Source: Lysobacterales bacterium (GTDB taxonomy: Bacteria > Pseudomonadota > Gammaproteobacteria > Xanthomonadales > Xanthomonadaceae). Taken from it: a stretch of 64,000 bases of DNA. Shown here in pieces: positions 7,501-15,641 of the stretch (its first letter is position 1; the number at the start of each line of letters is the position of its first letter). The notes beneath the pieces are model-generated. The model was not told the origin of the DNA and did no database searches. It was given only the letters and a program-made list of their open reading frames with translations. The DNA lies in NCBI GenBank assembly GCA_016718605.1, contig JADKCY010000002.1, positions 682,001 to 746,000 on the forward strand, read 5' to 3'. The position numbers were made by a program, and so were the translations under genes.

Positions 7501-8704
7501 AAGCGCCCACCAAAGCAACATCATGCGAAAGAGCAACTGTCCAGCCAAAATAGTCATTCCCAAAACCATCAGCGTCCGTCAACTTCGACTGTAGCGTCCA
7601 GAGTGAGCCGCTGCGGGTGAATACATAGGCGGATCCATGAGTGCTGCTGCCACCGATGTCGTCTCCAAACATCCCCACCAGCGCGGTGTCATCGGAGACA
7701 GCGACGGAGACGCCGAAGTAGTCGCGCTCCGCTCCATCGTTTGCCGTCAGATGCGCCTGCTGCATCCAGGCAATGCCACTGCGGACGAACACATACGCCG
7801 ACCCCTGGTTCGTGATGCCACCAACATCGTCGCCCCACGCCCCGACCACCGCAGTGTCACCTTCAAGCGCGACGGCGAAGCCGAATTCGTCGTTTGCCGC
7901 ACCATCGTCCGCCACCAATTGAGCCTGCTGAATCCACTCAGTGCCGTTACGAGCGAACACATAGGCTGAGCCCTGCCTGCTATGGGCCCCGACACCGTCC
8001 GCGCTTGCCCCAATGATCGCAGTGTCTCCGTCAAGGGCGACGACAACGCCAAACTGGTCGTTTGCGCTGCCATCGCCCGCGGTTAGCTTGGCCTGCTGGG
8101 TCCACGTCTCGCCGCTACGAGTGAAGATGTAAGCCGAGCCCTGATCGTCGTTTCCACCAATGTCCTCACGCCACGCACCCACAAGCGCCGTGTCACCATC
8201 GAGTGCAACGGAGTAGCCGAATTCACCGTCGTCCGCGCCATCGTCCACCGTCAGTTGCGCCTGCAAGGTCCAGGACGTACCACTGCGAGTGAAAATGAAT
8301 GCCGAGCCCTGATTGTAGTTCTGACCGACATCGTCACCGTACGCACCAATCAGCACGGTGTCGCCATCGAGGGCGACGGACTCGCCAAAGAAGTCGTTGG
8401 GCATACCATCGGCGCCTCCCAGCGAGCCCGCCGACAACCGAGCCTGCTGAACCGCAGACTTGCGAATGGCGCTCTGTAACGTGGCCCATTCCGCATCGTC
8501 CAAGCCGGTGGGCTTTTCCAGCGATGTCCCGCCGCCGATCCTTTGCGCGCTCGGCTTGACGTCGGCCGTGTCAACCGCCTGGGCCATCGGCGACGTTACC
8601 GTCATGGGGATGCCCACCGAAGGCGGGGCAACGGCATGCAGCGCGACGAGCGCCAACCCCGCGACCCAATGGCGCCACATGGCGTGATTCACGCTATGAC
8701 TCAT
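4595..8704 (-). CDS. Giant secreted FG-GAP repeat protein with Fn3-like and DUF11 domains
   Basis: A 1369-residue exported protein. The N-terminus (MSHSVNHAMWRHWVAG, then a hydrophobic run) is a signal peptide. Residues about 100-880 hold 14 tandem FG-GAP-type repeats of about 55 residues, each built around FG.SVALDGDTALVGA, a variable loop, QGSAYVFTRSG and WTQQAKLT. Such repeats form integrin-like beta-propellers. Then come a cadherin/Fn3-like stretch (AAPTVAIATAGNMQATVSF and following), two to three Ig-like repeats ending CTVTATKAAD, and a DUF11-type domain near the end (TDLEISKDDGAYY...TNTATIE). A VFGNGFE motif lies 15 residues before the C-terminus. A surface or secreted adhesion or binding role is inferred. 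The gene is bounded by direct repeats. Confidence 0.85.
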   Translation of the reverse strand: MSHSVNHAMWRHWVAGLALVALHAVAPPSVGIPMTVTSPMAQAVDTADVKPSAQRIGGGTSLEKPTGLDDAEWATLQSAIRKSAVQQARLSAGSLGGADGMPNDFFGESVALDGDTVLIGAYGDDVGQNYNQGSAFIFTRSGTSWTLQAQLTVDDGADDGEFGYSVALDGDTALVGAWREDIGGNDDQGSAYIFTRSGETWTQQAKLTAGDGSANDQFGVVVALDGDTAIIGASADGVGAHSRQGSAYVFARNGTEWIQQAQLVADDGAANDEFGFAVALEGDTAVVGAWGDDVGGITNQGSAYVFVRSGIAWMQQAHLTANDGAERDYFGVSVAVSDDTALVGMFGDDIGGSSTHGSAYVFTRSGSLWTLQSKLTDADGFGNDYFGWTVALSHDVALVGAYWDDAPNALQGSAYVFTRSGTTWTQQAQLTAEEGEGYEEFGISVALDGDTALVGAWLDDIGANRNQGSANVFARSGSVWTQQATLTPGDAEEYDNFGWSVAIAGDTALVGAMGDDVGVNSNQGSAYVFTRSGTNWTQQAKLTADDGAASDFFGVAVALSNNTALVGMWEGGSRVTSSPGSVYVFTRSGVTWTQQAKLTAADGAAGDEFGTSVALDGDVALVGAYLDDIAANSDQGSTYVYIRNGTTWTQQAKLTSDDGASGDRFGASIALNGDAVLVGAHRDDIGTNSDQGSAYFFTRNGTIWTQQTKLTVNDGASGDNFGVSVALSGDEAMVGAYGTDIGANSNQGAAYVFRYADATWTQLARLTADDGATDDYFGGAVALSGDAALLGADGDDVGSNADQGSAYVFTRVGTTWAQQTKLTASDGASFDEFGGAIALDEGIALAGAYRANDWVPDATSHDNGAAYVFVGASLQPQSISFANPGPQAFGTMPTLSAIASSGLAVSFSSVTTSVCTVTSAGLLTFVSAGICTINADQMGNTSFSAAPQVQHSFAVNAVLPAAPTVAIATAGNMQATVSFSPPAFDGGSAITEYAVTSSPGGISSVGSHSPITVAGLTNQTTYTFTITATNTVGEGAASAPSNAVTPREDQAALTVISNPSTLVFDATSALSVNGGSGTGSLSFAVTSGADVCEVNATTLTAIGVGTCTVAATKAADENFNAATAMVDVTVTRANQALLTVVATPSSIPLTRTAGLSTSGGSGSGAVSIEVTEGTANCSIDDSMLTGSAVGTCTVTATKAADLHYHQTTAQSEIEVLAATDLEISKDDGAYYALPGGVAVYEILVANAGPLPVEGARLLDELPTGLVDSVWSCAPVLLASCPQAVGEGGIDQTLNLPVGGVLSYLFSARINAALGSKVTNTATIEQPVGVIELQPADNSATDSDQIGPEGVFGNGFEVAPNRISVPLQGL

Positions 8705-8943
8705 GCGTTCTACTCTCTGAAAATGCTCGTTCGTCCGCGAAGAAAAGCCCTTGCTCCATACTCAGTTGCCAAGCAAAGGGAAACCTAACTTCTGCGCACG
8801 CACTAAACGGTGACTGGATGAGCCGGGCACGCAACATACCCGGCATGCGTTGCCCGATAGACTGACGACGTCTGGAACCTTCCAGCATTCCTCGCAAAGG
8901 CCAAACGGCAATACCATCCGTGCGTCTTCTCTACGCCTTGGTA

Positions 8944-9117
8944 TGCCGCACGAAGCCCCCTGCCTCGGCGCGCGGCGGCAGTCTAGCAGTTGGTAACGCC
9001 AGGTCCGCGACGGGAATGTTCCGCCGGTTTTTTGGCGTTTTGAGCTGCGATATTTTTGACACCCCTTGCCAACACTGGCTTTCCGCACCCCTGGCGATGC
9101 GGCACGTTGCTTGCTAA
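8944..9117 (+). repeat. Direct repeat, copy 2 (upstream of fliP)
   Basis: Same orientation as copy 1 at 4399-4575; the first 60 bases are identical and the rest similar. It ends inside the sigma-54 type promoter of fliP. The 442-base gap between the FG-GAP gene and fliP (8705-9146) otherwise holds no gene that I can support. Confidence 0.85.
9100..9115 (+). promoter_or_regulatory. Sigma-54 (RpoN) type promoter for fliP operon
   Basis: The sequence CGGCAC-GTTGC-TTGCT matches the RpoN consensus TGGCAC-N5-TTGCW at all conserved positions except the first, with GG and GC at the correct distance. The predicted start of transcription falls near 9125, about 20 bases before the chosen fliP start. 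Control of flagellar export genes by RpoN with a FleQ-type activator is established in related polar-flagellated gammaproteobacteria. Confidence 0.75.
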
Positions 9118-9146
9118 CGCTCTGGCATATCCCGCCGGATTCGCTC

Positions 9147-9914
9147 ATGCCCGTGTTTTTCGCCCGCTTCGCTCCGCTCTGCTTGCTGACCTTGGTCGGC
9201 CTGTCGTTTGGCGTCTGGACTGGCAGTGTCAGCGCCGCCGATCTGCCGCCGGTGACCGTCGCCCAAGTGGGTGAGGATTCAATCAGCGTGCCTTTGCAGA
9301 TTCTGGCGCTGATGACCGCGCTGAGTGTGCTGCCTGCCCTGTTGCTGGGCATGACCGCGTTTACACGCATCATCGTGGTGTTCGCCCTGCTGCGTCAGGC
9401 GCTGGGTACCGGGCAGACGCCGTCCAATCAGATTTTGCTGGGGCTGGCCCTGTTCATTACCGCGCTGATCATGGCGCCGGTAGCAGATGCCTCCTGGACC
9501 CAGGGTGTGCAGCCGTATCTGGATGATCAGATGAGTTTCGCCGAGGCGTGGCCCAAGGCCATCCAGCCGGTGCGCGATTTCATGTTTGCTCAGGTGCGCG
9601 AAAACGATCTGATGTTGTTTGCCGGTTTGGCAGGCACCGAGGGCTACACCTCCTCCGACGCGGTGCCGTTGCACGTCTTGGCGGCCAGCTTCATCACCAG
9701 CGAGTTGAAGACTGCATTCCAGATCGGGTTCTTTTTGTTCGTGCCCTTCGTGATCATCGATCTGGTGGTCGCCAGTGTGCTGATGTCGATGGGCATGATG
9801 ATGCTGTCGCCGATGCTGGTATCGGCGCCCTTCAAGATTCTGCTGTTCGTGCTGGTCGACGGCTGGGTGCTGGTGATTGGTTCGCTGGCGGGCAGTTTTC
9901 AACTCGTGCCATGA
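9147..9914 (+). CDS. fliP: Flagellar export gate protein FliP
   Basis: Core membrane protein of the flagellar type III export gate, where five FliP subunits assemble with FliQ and FliR. 255 residues from the ATG at 9147. This start gives a signal peptide (MPVFFARFAPLCLLTLVG..., SAAD) as FliP proteins have, and fits the promoter at 9100-9115; an earlier ATG at 9066 would lie upstream of that promoter. Conserved FliP stretches are visible: TALSVLPALLLGMTAFTRI, FALLRQALGTGQTPSNQIL and ASFITSELKTAFQIGFFLF. Four membrane segments follow the signal. Its stop overlaps the fliQ start (ATGA). Confidence 0.95.
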   Translation: MPVFFARFAPLCLLTLVGLSFGVWTGSVSAADLPPVTVAQVGEDSISVPLQILALMTALSVLPALLLGMTAFTRIIVVFALLRQALGTGQTPSNQILLGLALFITALIMAPVADASWTQGVQPYLDDQMSFAEAWPKAIQPVRDFMFAQVRENDLMLFAGLAGTEGYTSSDAVPLHVLAASFITSELKTAFQIGFFLFVPFVIIDLVVASVLMSMGMMMLSPMLVSAPFKILLFVLVDGWVLVIGSLAGSFQLVP

Positions 9915-10180
9915 GCCCCGAAACTGCCATGACCGAATTGCAGCAGGCGCTCAACATGACGCTGTTGCTGGCTTTGCCACTGCTCGGCACGGCGCTGGTG
10001 ATCGGTGTGGTGATCGGTCTGTTGCAGGCGGCCACCCAGGTCAATGAACCCAGCATCGCCTTCATCGGCAAGATCCTCGCCTTGGCCGCGGTGCTGGCGA
10101 TTGGTGGCAACTGGATGCTGACCACGCTGCTGACGTTCACGACGCAGTTGTTTCAACGCATTCCGTCGATCCTCGGCTGA
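9911..10180 (+). CDS. fliQ: Flagellar export gate protein FliQ
   Basis: Small two-helix membrane subunit of the export gate, 89 residues, the family's usual length. It begins MSPETAMTEL, matching the typical MTPE start, and contains LLQAATQVNEPSIAFIGKI, the conserved central loop. It overlaps fliP by four bases and fliR by one, so the three are translationally coupled. Confidence 0.95.
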   Translation: MSPETAMTELQQALNMTLLLALPLLGTALVIGVVIGLLQAATQVNEPSIAFIGKILALAAVLAIGGNWMLTTLLTFTTQLFQRIPSILG

Positions 10181-10971
10181 TGGACGCGACGATTGCCATC
10201 CTGCTCGGTGGACTGGATCTGATGCAATGGATCGAACGCGTACTGTGGGTCAGCCTGCGCACTGGCGGACTGCTGATGTTGTCGCCATTTCTGGGCACCC
10301 AAGCGGTGCCAAAACGCGTGCGCCTGATCCTCGCGCTGGCCTTGTCGCTGGCGTTCGCGCCTTTGATTCCCGCACCCGCACTGTCGGCCGCGCTGGACGC
10401 GGCGACGTTTCTGGCGGTCGCCCGTGAACTGGCCATCGGCGCGGCGCTGGGATTTCTGTTGCGGATTGCGGTGGAAGCCACCGCGATGGCCGGTGAACTG
10501 GTGGCGCAAGGCATGGGTCTGTCGTTTGCGCAGATGATTGATCCGATGCGCGGCACGCAATCGGGCGTGATGACACAGTGGTTCATGATCATCGCGGGCC
10601 TGCTGTTTTTTGCGCTGGACACGCACATCGCCCTGCTGCGTGTGCTGATTGGTAGTTTTCAGGCCTTGCCGCCGGCCGCCACGCCCGCTTCGATGAGCAA
10701 TCTGCTCGATACGGTGCCTGCCTTCAGCGGGATCATCTTCGCCACTGGCGTCAGTCTGGCCTTGCCAGCCATCATCGCCATGCTGGCCTTGAACATCGCC
10801 TTCGGCGTGATGTCGCGCACCGCGCCTTCACTCAACCCGATTGCGATTGGCCTGCCTGCCGCGCTGCTGGCGGGACTGGTGCTGCTGATCGGTCTGGTGC
10901 CCTACCTGCTGGAACCCATTCGTGCGCTGTTTGAAAGCGCCTTGCTCACTGCCAGCCAGATGGTGCGCTGA
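10180..10971 (+). CDS. fliR: Flagellar export gate protein FliR
   Basis: Third gate component, 263 residues with about six to seven membrane segments, forming the export pore with FliP and FliQ. Family patterns visible are RTGGLLMLSPFLGTQAVPKR near the N-terminus, GFLLRIAVEATAMAGELVAQ in the middle and NIAFGVMSRTAPSLNPIAIG late. The start is in the fliQ stop (TGATG), and the stop overlaps flhB, so expression is tightly coupled. Confidence 0.95.
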   Translation: MDATIAILLGGLDLMQWIERVLWVSLRTGGLLMLSPFLGTQAVPKRVRLILALALSLAFAPLIPAPALSAALDAATFLAVARELAIGAALGFLLRIAVEATAMAGELVAQGMGLSFAQMIDPMRGTQSGVMTQWFMIIAGLLFFALDTHIALLRVLIGSFQALPPAATPASMSNLLDTVPAFSGIIFATGVSLALPAIIAMLALNIAFGVMSRTAPSLNPIAIGLPAALLAGLVLLIGLVPYLLEPIRALFESALLTASQMVR

Positions 10972-12089
10972 TGGCCGAGCAGGACGACTCCGACAAAACC
11001 GAAGAGCCAACCCTCAAGCGTCTGGAGGACGCGCGCAAGGAAGGCCAGGTCGCACGCTCCCGTGAATTCGGTGGTGCGGCGATTCTTGGCCTGTCGGTAC
11101 TGACCTTGTATGTCGGTGGCAACCACTTCGGCAGCGGCAGCGCTCAGTGGCTGCGCAATGCGTTGCAGTTTCGTCGCGAGGACATCTTGAGCGCGCAGCC
11201 GCTGGTGCGCACGGCAGCGCTAATGATCGACCTTGGCACGGTGTTCCTGCCGTTGATCGTGGTTGGCGTGCTGGCGGGCGCATTGGCGCCACTGGTGCTG
11301 GGCGGCTTCAGCTTCAGCATGAAAGTGGTGTCGCCAAAGCTCTCCAAACTGAATCCCATCGAGGGTTTGCAACGCTTGTTCAGCGCCCGCAGCCTGATCG
11401 AAACCCTGAAATCGGTGGTCCGCGTTGCGCTGGTGATCGCCGTCGGCTGGTACACCCTGCGCGCGCAAATGGACGAACTCGCCAGTCTGCTGGCCGAACC
11501 CCTGCCACGCGCGATGGCGCATGGCGGTCTGATGGCCCTGCACTTGTTGCTCAACCTGACCATCGTGCTGGTGCTGATTGCCGCCGTCGATGCACCGATT
11601 CAGCTCTGGCAGCACCGCAAGCAATTGATGATGACGCGCCAGCAGGTGCGCGATGAGTTCAAGGAAAGCGAAGGCAATCCCGAACTGAAGGCACGCGTGC
11701 GGCGTCTGCAACAGGAAGTTGCCAACCGCCGAATGATGGAGGCCGTGCCGACCGCCGATGCCGTGATCGTCAACCCGACGCACTACGCGGTAGCCATCAA
11801 GTACGAAGGCAAGTCGATGCGCGCGCCCAAGGTGGTCGCCAAAGGCGTCGATCTGATCGCCCAGACCATTCGCGAAACCGCTGAGCGCCACCAGGTACCG
11901 ATCATCTCGGCACCGCCGCTGGCACGCAGTCTGTATCGCGAGGTGGAATTGGATCGCGAGATCCCGGTGCGCTTGTACGCGGCAGTCGCGCAGGTGCTGG
12001 GCTTTGTGTACCAGTTGAAGCACTGGACCCGGCATGGCGGTCAGCGGCCGGACTTCAAACCGATGGACGTGGAAGAGAGCAAGGACTGA
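10971..12089 (+). CDS. flhB: Flagellar export switch protein FlhB
   Basis: Substrate-specificity switch of the flagellar export apparatus, 372 residues. The N-terminus EQDDSDKTEEPT..RLEDARKEGQ is diagnostic. Four membrane helices follow, then the cytoplasmic domain with the autocleavage motif NPTHYAVAIKY near residue 265, where the chain cuts itself between Asn and Pro. The C-terminal tail is short. It overlaps fliR by one base and precedes flhA by three bases. Confidence 0.96.
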   Translation: MAEQDDSDKTEEPTLKRLEDARKEGQVARSREFGGAAILGLSVLTLYVGGNHFGSGSAQWLRNALQFRREDILSAQPLVRTAALMIDLGTVFLPLIVVGVLAGALAPLVLGGFSFSMKVVSPKLSKLNPIEGLQRLFSARSLIETLKSVVRVALVIAVGWYTLRAQMDELASLLAEPLPRAMAHGGLMALHLLLNLTIVLVLIAAVDAPIQLWQHRKQLMMTRQQVRDEFKESEGNPELKARVRRLQQEVANRRMMEAVPTADAVIVNPTHYAVAIKYEGKSMRAPKVVAKGVDLIAQTIRETAERHQVPIISAPPLARSLYREVELDREIPVRLYAAVAQVLGFVYQLKHWTRHGGQRPDFKPMDVEESKD

Positions 12090-12092
12090 TCG

Positions 12093-14168
12093 ATGGCTGA
12101 CACGCTAGCGACTGCCGGACGCGGACCCCAACTGCTGCATATGCTGAGGCAAGGCATGGGCGCACCTTTGGTGGTGATGGCGATGCTGGCCATGATCGTG
12201 GTGCCGCTGTCGCCATTGATTCTGGACGCCCTATTCAGCTTCAACATCGCGATTTCACTGGTCATCGTGCTGGCGGTGGTCTACATCCAGCGTCCGCTGG
12301 AATTTTCGATTTTTCCCAGCATTCTGCTGATGGTGACCTTGCTGCGTCTGGCCCTGAACGTGGCCTCGACGCGCGTCATTCTGATCCATGGTCACGAAGG
12401 CGGCGCGTCGGCGGGACATGTCATCGAGGCTTTCGGTGAGTTCGTCATCGGCGGCAACTACGCCGTCGGTTTCGTGGTGTTCGCGATCCTCACCATCGTC
12501 AACTTCATCGTCGTCACCAAGGGCGCCGGACGTATTTCGGAAGTGTCGGCGCGCTTCATTCTGGACTCGCTGCCCGGCAAGCAGATGGCCATCGACGCCG
12601 ATCTCAATGCAGGCTTGCTGAGCCGTGACGAAGCCATCAAACGCCGTGAGGAAGTGCGTGAAGAATCGGATTTCTACGGGGCGATGGATGGTGCCAGCAA
12701 GTTCATCCGCGGCGACGCGGTGGCGGGCCTGCTGATTCTGTTCATCAATCTGATTGGCGGCCTGATCATTGGTGTCGCGCAACACGACATGAGCGCCGCC
12801 GACGCCGCCCAGATCTACACCTTGCTGACCATCGGTGATGGTCTGGTGGCACAGATTCCCGGCCTGTTGATTTCGACCGCCGTCGCCATGCTGGTGACCC
12901 GCGTCTCGCGGGCGCACGACATGAGCGGTGCGATGATGCAGCAGGTGTTCGGTCAGGCGCGCGCCGTGACGATTGCGGCGGTGTTGCTGGGCATCATCGG
13001 CATGGTGCCGGGCATGCCGAACGTGGCTTTTTTGAGTCTGGCGGCCATTCTGGGTTATCTCGCCTGGGTGCTGCACAAGCGCCAGCAAGCCGCCAACGCA
13101 CCTGCCGCCGAAGCCGCCCCCTTGGCAGCCCCGGCGCCCAGCGAGTTGTCGTGGGACGACCTGAAGCCGGTCGACGCACTGGGTCTGGAAGTGGGCTATC
13201 GCTTGATCCCCCTGGTGGATCGCGCACAGGGCGGCGAGTTGATGGCGCGAATCAAAGGCGTGCGCCGCAAGTTGACCCAGGAGCTGGGCTTTCTCGTGCC
13301 GCCGGTGCATATCCGTGACAACCTGGAGTTCGCACCGGGCAGCTATCGCATCCTGCTGCACGGCGTACCCATCGGCAGTGGCGACATCCATCCCGACCGC
13401 GAACTGGCGCTCAATCCAGGCCGCATTCCGGTGTCGATTGATGGCATTCCCACCAAGGACCCAGCATTTGGTCTGGATGCGCTGTGGATCGCCCAAGGCG
13501 CGCGTCCGGTCGCCGAATCAATGGGCCTGACCGTGGTCGATCCAGCCACCGTGATTGCCACCCATATTTCGCATCTGGTGCGCAAACATGCCCCCGACCT
13601 GCTGGGCCATGAAGAGGTGCAACAGCTGCTGGCCTCGCTGGCCAAAGTCGCGCCCAAGCTCGTCGAGGATTTGACGCCGAAAGCGTTGCCCTTGGCGACC
13701 GTCGTGCGCGTCATGCAGAACCTGCTCAACGAGCGCGTGCCGATCCGGCAACTGCGGCGCATTGCCGAAACCCTCGTGGAGCATGCCTCGCAGAGTCAAG
13801 ATCCCGTCACCTTGACTGCCGCCGTAAGAACGTCACTGGGCCGCTTCATCGTGCAGGAAATCAACGGATTGAACGCGGAATTGCCGGTTTACACACTGGC
13901 GCCTGCGTTGGAACGGGTGTTGCAAGACTCGGTCAACGGCAATAGCGCCGCGTTGGAGCCAGGCCTTGCAGATCGCATGCATCAATCGCTGGTCGAGTGC
14001 GTCAAACGCCAAGAGGCGTTGGGCGATCCGGCGGTGTTGCTGGTCCCCGGCTCCGTGCGATCGCTCATGGCCAAGCTTACCCGCACCGGCATTCCGGAGC
14101 TGCATGTGCTCGCGTACCACGAGGTACCCGATGACAAGCGACTCAAGCTGGTTGGCAACGTGGGCTGA
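12093..14168 (+). CDS. flhA: Flagellar export ring protein FlhA
   Basis: Forms the nonameric ring that receives export substrates and couples the proton motive force to export. 691 residues: about eight membrane helices in the first 320 residues, including the FHIPEP signature region (VVYIQRPLEFSIFPSILLM, LRLALNVASTRVIL, GAGRISEVSARFILDSLPGK), then a large cytoplasmic domain ending VPDDKRLKLVGNVG. All expected regions are present with no interruption. It is followed by a 63-base gap and flhF. Confidence 0.96.
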   Translation: MADTLATAGRGPQLLHMLRQGMGAPLVVMAMLAMIVVPLSPLILDALFSFNIAISLVIVLAVVYIQRPLEFSIFPSILLMVTLLRLALNVASTRVILIHGHEGGASAGHVIEAFGEFVIGGNYAVGFVVFAILTIVNFIVVTKGAGRISEVSARFILDSLPGKQMAIDADLNAGLLSRDEAIKRREEVREESDFYGAMDGASKFIRGDAVAGLLILFINLIGGLIIGVAQHDMSAADAAQIYTLLTIGDGLVAQIPGLLISTAVAMLVTRVSRAHDMSGAMMQQVFGQARAVTIAAVLLGIIGMVPGMPNVAFLSLAAILGYLAWVLHKRQQAANAPAAEAAPLAAPAPSELSWDDLKPVDALGLEVGYRLIPLVDRAQGGELMARIKGVRRKLTQELGFLVPPVHIRDNLEFAPGSYRILLHGVPIGSGDIHPDRELALNPGRIPVSIDGIPTKDPAFGLDALWIAQGARPVAESMGLTVVDPATVIATHISHLVRKHAPDLLGHEEVQQLLASLAKVAPKLVEDLTPKALPLATVVRVMQNLLNERVPIRQLRRIAETLVEHASQSQDPVTLTAAVRTSLGRFIVQEINGLNAELPVYTLAPALERVLQDSVNGNSAALEPGLADRMHQSLVECVKRQEALGDPAVLLVPGSVRSLMAKLTRTGIPELHVLAYHEVPDDKRLKLVGNVG

Positions 14169-14231
14169 GACCCGGTCTGAACGCGTGAGCGTCCGCCGGG
14201 CCCAAGGCGGAATTCCGATGCGAGAGACGGC

Positions 14232-15641
14232 ATGAAGATCAAACGATTCGTCGCGCAGGACATGCGCACAGCGCTACGCATGGTGCGCGAGGAGCAAGGA
14301 CCGAATGCGGTCATCCTCTCCAATCAACGCACCGAAGAAGGTGTCGTCGTAGTGGCGGCCATCGACTACGACGATGCGCTGGTGCAGCAAGCCCTGAGCG
14401 CTGCGGCGCGCGCCAGTGCCGCCAAAGCGGAAGCCCTTCCGCCGGCGGCGGCCTTGGTGACCCCGTCGAATGCGGAGCAACGCACTTACCCAAGCCATGA
14501 CGTGCGTCTGCCACCGGGAATTCCGCTCACCGATCCTCTGCCAGCCGCACGCCCGACGCGCATCGACAACGCCCATGCGTTGCAGGCTGTGCGTCTCGAA
14601 CGCAGCGTGCTGGGCGGCACGCCCACAGCCAAGCTAACAACCGAATCAGAAACGGCAGCCGCAAGCGCCGCAAGCGCGCAATCCGCCACGGCGGCCGTAT
14701 CGCCGGTCGCACCCAGCCTGAACGCACTCAACATCGAAGCACCGCACCTCGCGGACATGCGCCGCGAGATGGCGAGCCTGCGACTCAGTCTGCAAGCCGA
14801 ACTGGAGAAGCTCAGCGAGCATCGCCTGCGGCTTTCGCCGGTGCGTGCTGCCGCGCTGGAAGAGTTGCATGCTTACGGCTGCGACGACGCCTTCGCTCGC
14901 AGTCTGGTCGAGCGCATTCCTGCCGATACCGCACCGAAACGCGCACGCGGCATGCTGCTGGGGCTGCTGGCCAAATCGCTGCCGATTTGTGAGGACGATC
15001 TGCTGCAGGATGGTGGCATCGTTGCTTTGGTCGGACCGACCGGTGCCGGCAAGACCACTACCCTCGCCAAGCTGGCGGCACGCTATGCCGCACGCCACAG
15101 CCCCCGCGATGTCGCTTTGGTAACCACCGACAGCTTCCGCATCGGTGCCCGCGAGCAACTGTTCACCTACGGTCGATTGCTCGGCATGCCGGTCATCGAT
15201 GTCAGCGAACCCGCCATGCTGGAAGCCTCGCTCGACAAACTGGCCGACTACCGTCTGGTGCTGGTCGACACCGCCGGGTTGTCGCAGCGCGATGTCGCCC
15301 TGAATCAGCAACTGAATGCCTTGGCTGCACTGCCGCACGTCAACAGCTACCTGGTGTTGCCTGCGCACGCGCAGGGCTGCGATCTGGACGACATGGTGCA
15401 GCGCTTTGCGATCGCCAAGCCGCGCGGCGCCATTCTCAGCAAGATCGACGAAACCCAACGTCTGGGCAACGCATTGTCGGCGTGTGTCCGCCATCAACTG
15501 CCGATTGCCTGGACCACCGACGGACAACGTGTGCCGGAGGATCTGCAACGCGCCGAAGCGCATCGACTGGCGCTGCGCCTGACCGAACAACGGCGTCAGG
15601 CCAACGTCACCCATCCGGAGGTTGAGCATGTCCGCGTCTGA
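14232..15641 (+). CDS. flhF: Flagellar placement GTPase FlhF
   Basis: SRP-type GTPase that recruits the first flagellar parts to the pole in polar flagellates. 469 residues: N-terminal B domain starting MKIKRFVAQDMRTALRMVRE, a proline/alanine-rich linker at about residues 60-160, and the NG GTPase domain with GPTGAGKTTTLAKLAARY (G1), VTTDSFRIGAREQL (G2), DTAG (G3) and SKIDET (G4). It overlaps flhG by 14 bases. The pair flhF-flhG implies a controlled, probably single, polar flagellum. Confidence 0.95.
   Translation: MKIKRFVAQDMRTALRMVREEQGPNAVILSNQRTEEGVVVVAAIDYDDALVQQALSAAARASAAKAEALPPAAALVTPSNAEQRTYPSHDVRLPPGIPLTDPLPAARPTRIDNAHALQAVRLERSVLGGTPTAKLTTESETAAASAASAQSATAAVSPVAPSLNALNIEAPHLADMRREMASLRLSLQAELEKLSEHRLRLSPVRAAALEELHAYGCDDAFARSLVERIPADTAPKRARGMLLGLLAKSLPICEDDLLQDGGIVALVGPTGAGKTTTLAKLAARYAARHSPRDVALVTTDSFRIGAREQLFTYGRLLGMPVIDVSEPAMLEASLDKLADYRLVLVDTAGLSQRDVALNQQLNALAALPHVNSYLVLPAHAQGCDLDDMVQRFAIAKPRGAILSKIDETQRLGNALSACVRHQLPIAWTTDGQRVPEDLQRAEAHRLALRLTEQRRQANVTHPEVEHVRV

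Noticed and set aside
6019..8073. Other-frame ORFs antisense to or within the FG-GAP repeats
   Set aside because: They are repetitive shadows of the FG-GAP coding repeats in other frames.
9066..9146. Longer fliP frame from the ATG at 9066
   Set aside because: It would start upstream of the sigma-54 promoter and add a sequence unlike FliP; the ATG at 9147 begins a normal signal peptide.
12255..13496. 413-residue minus-strand frame opposite flhA
   Set aside because: Antisense shadow with abnormal His/Gln-rich composition.
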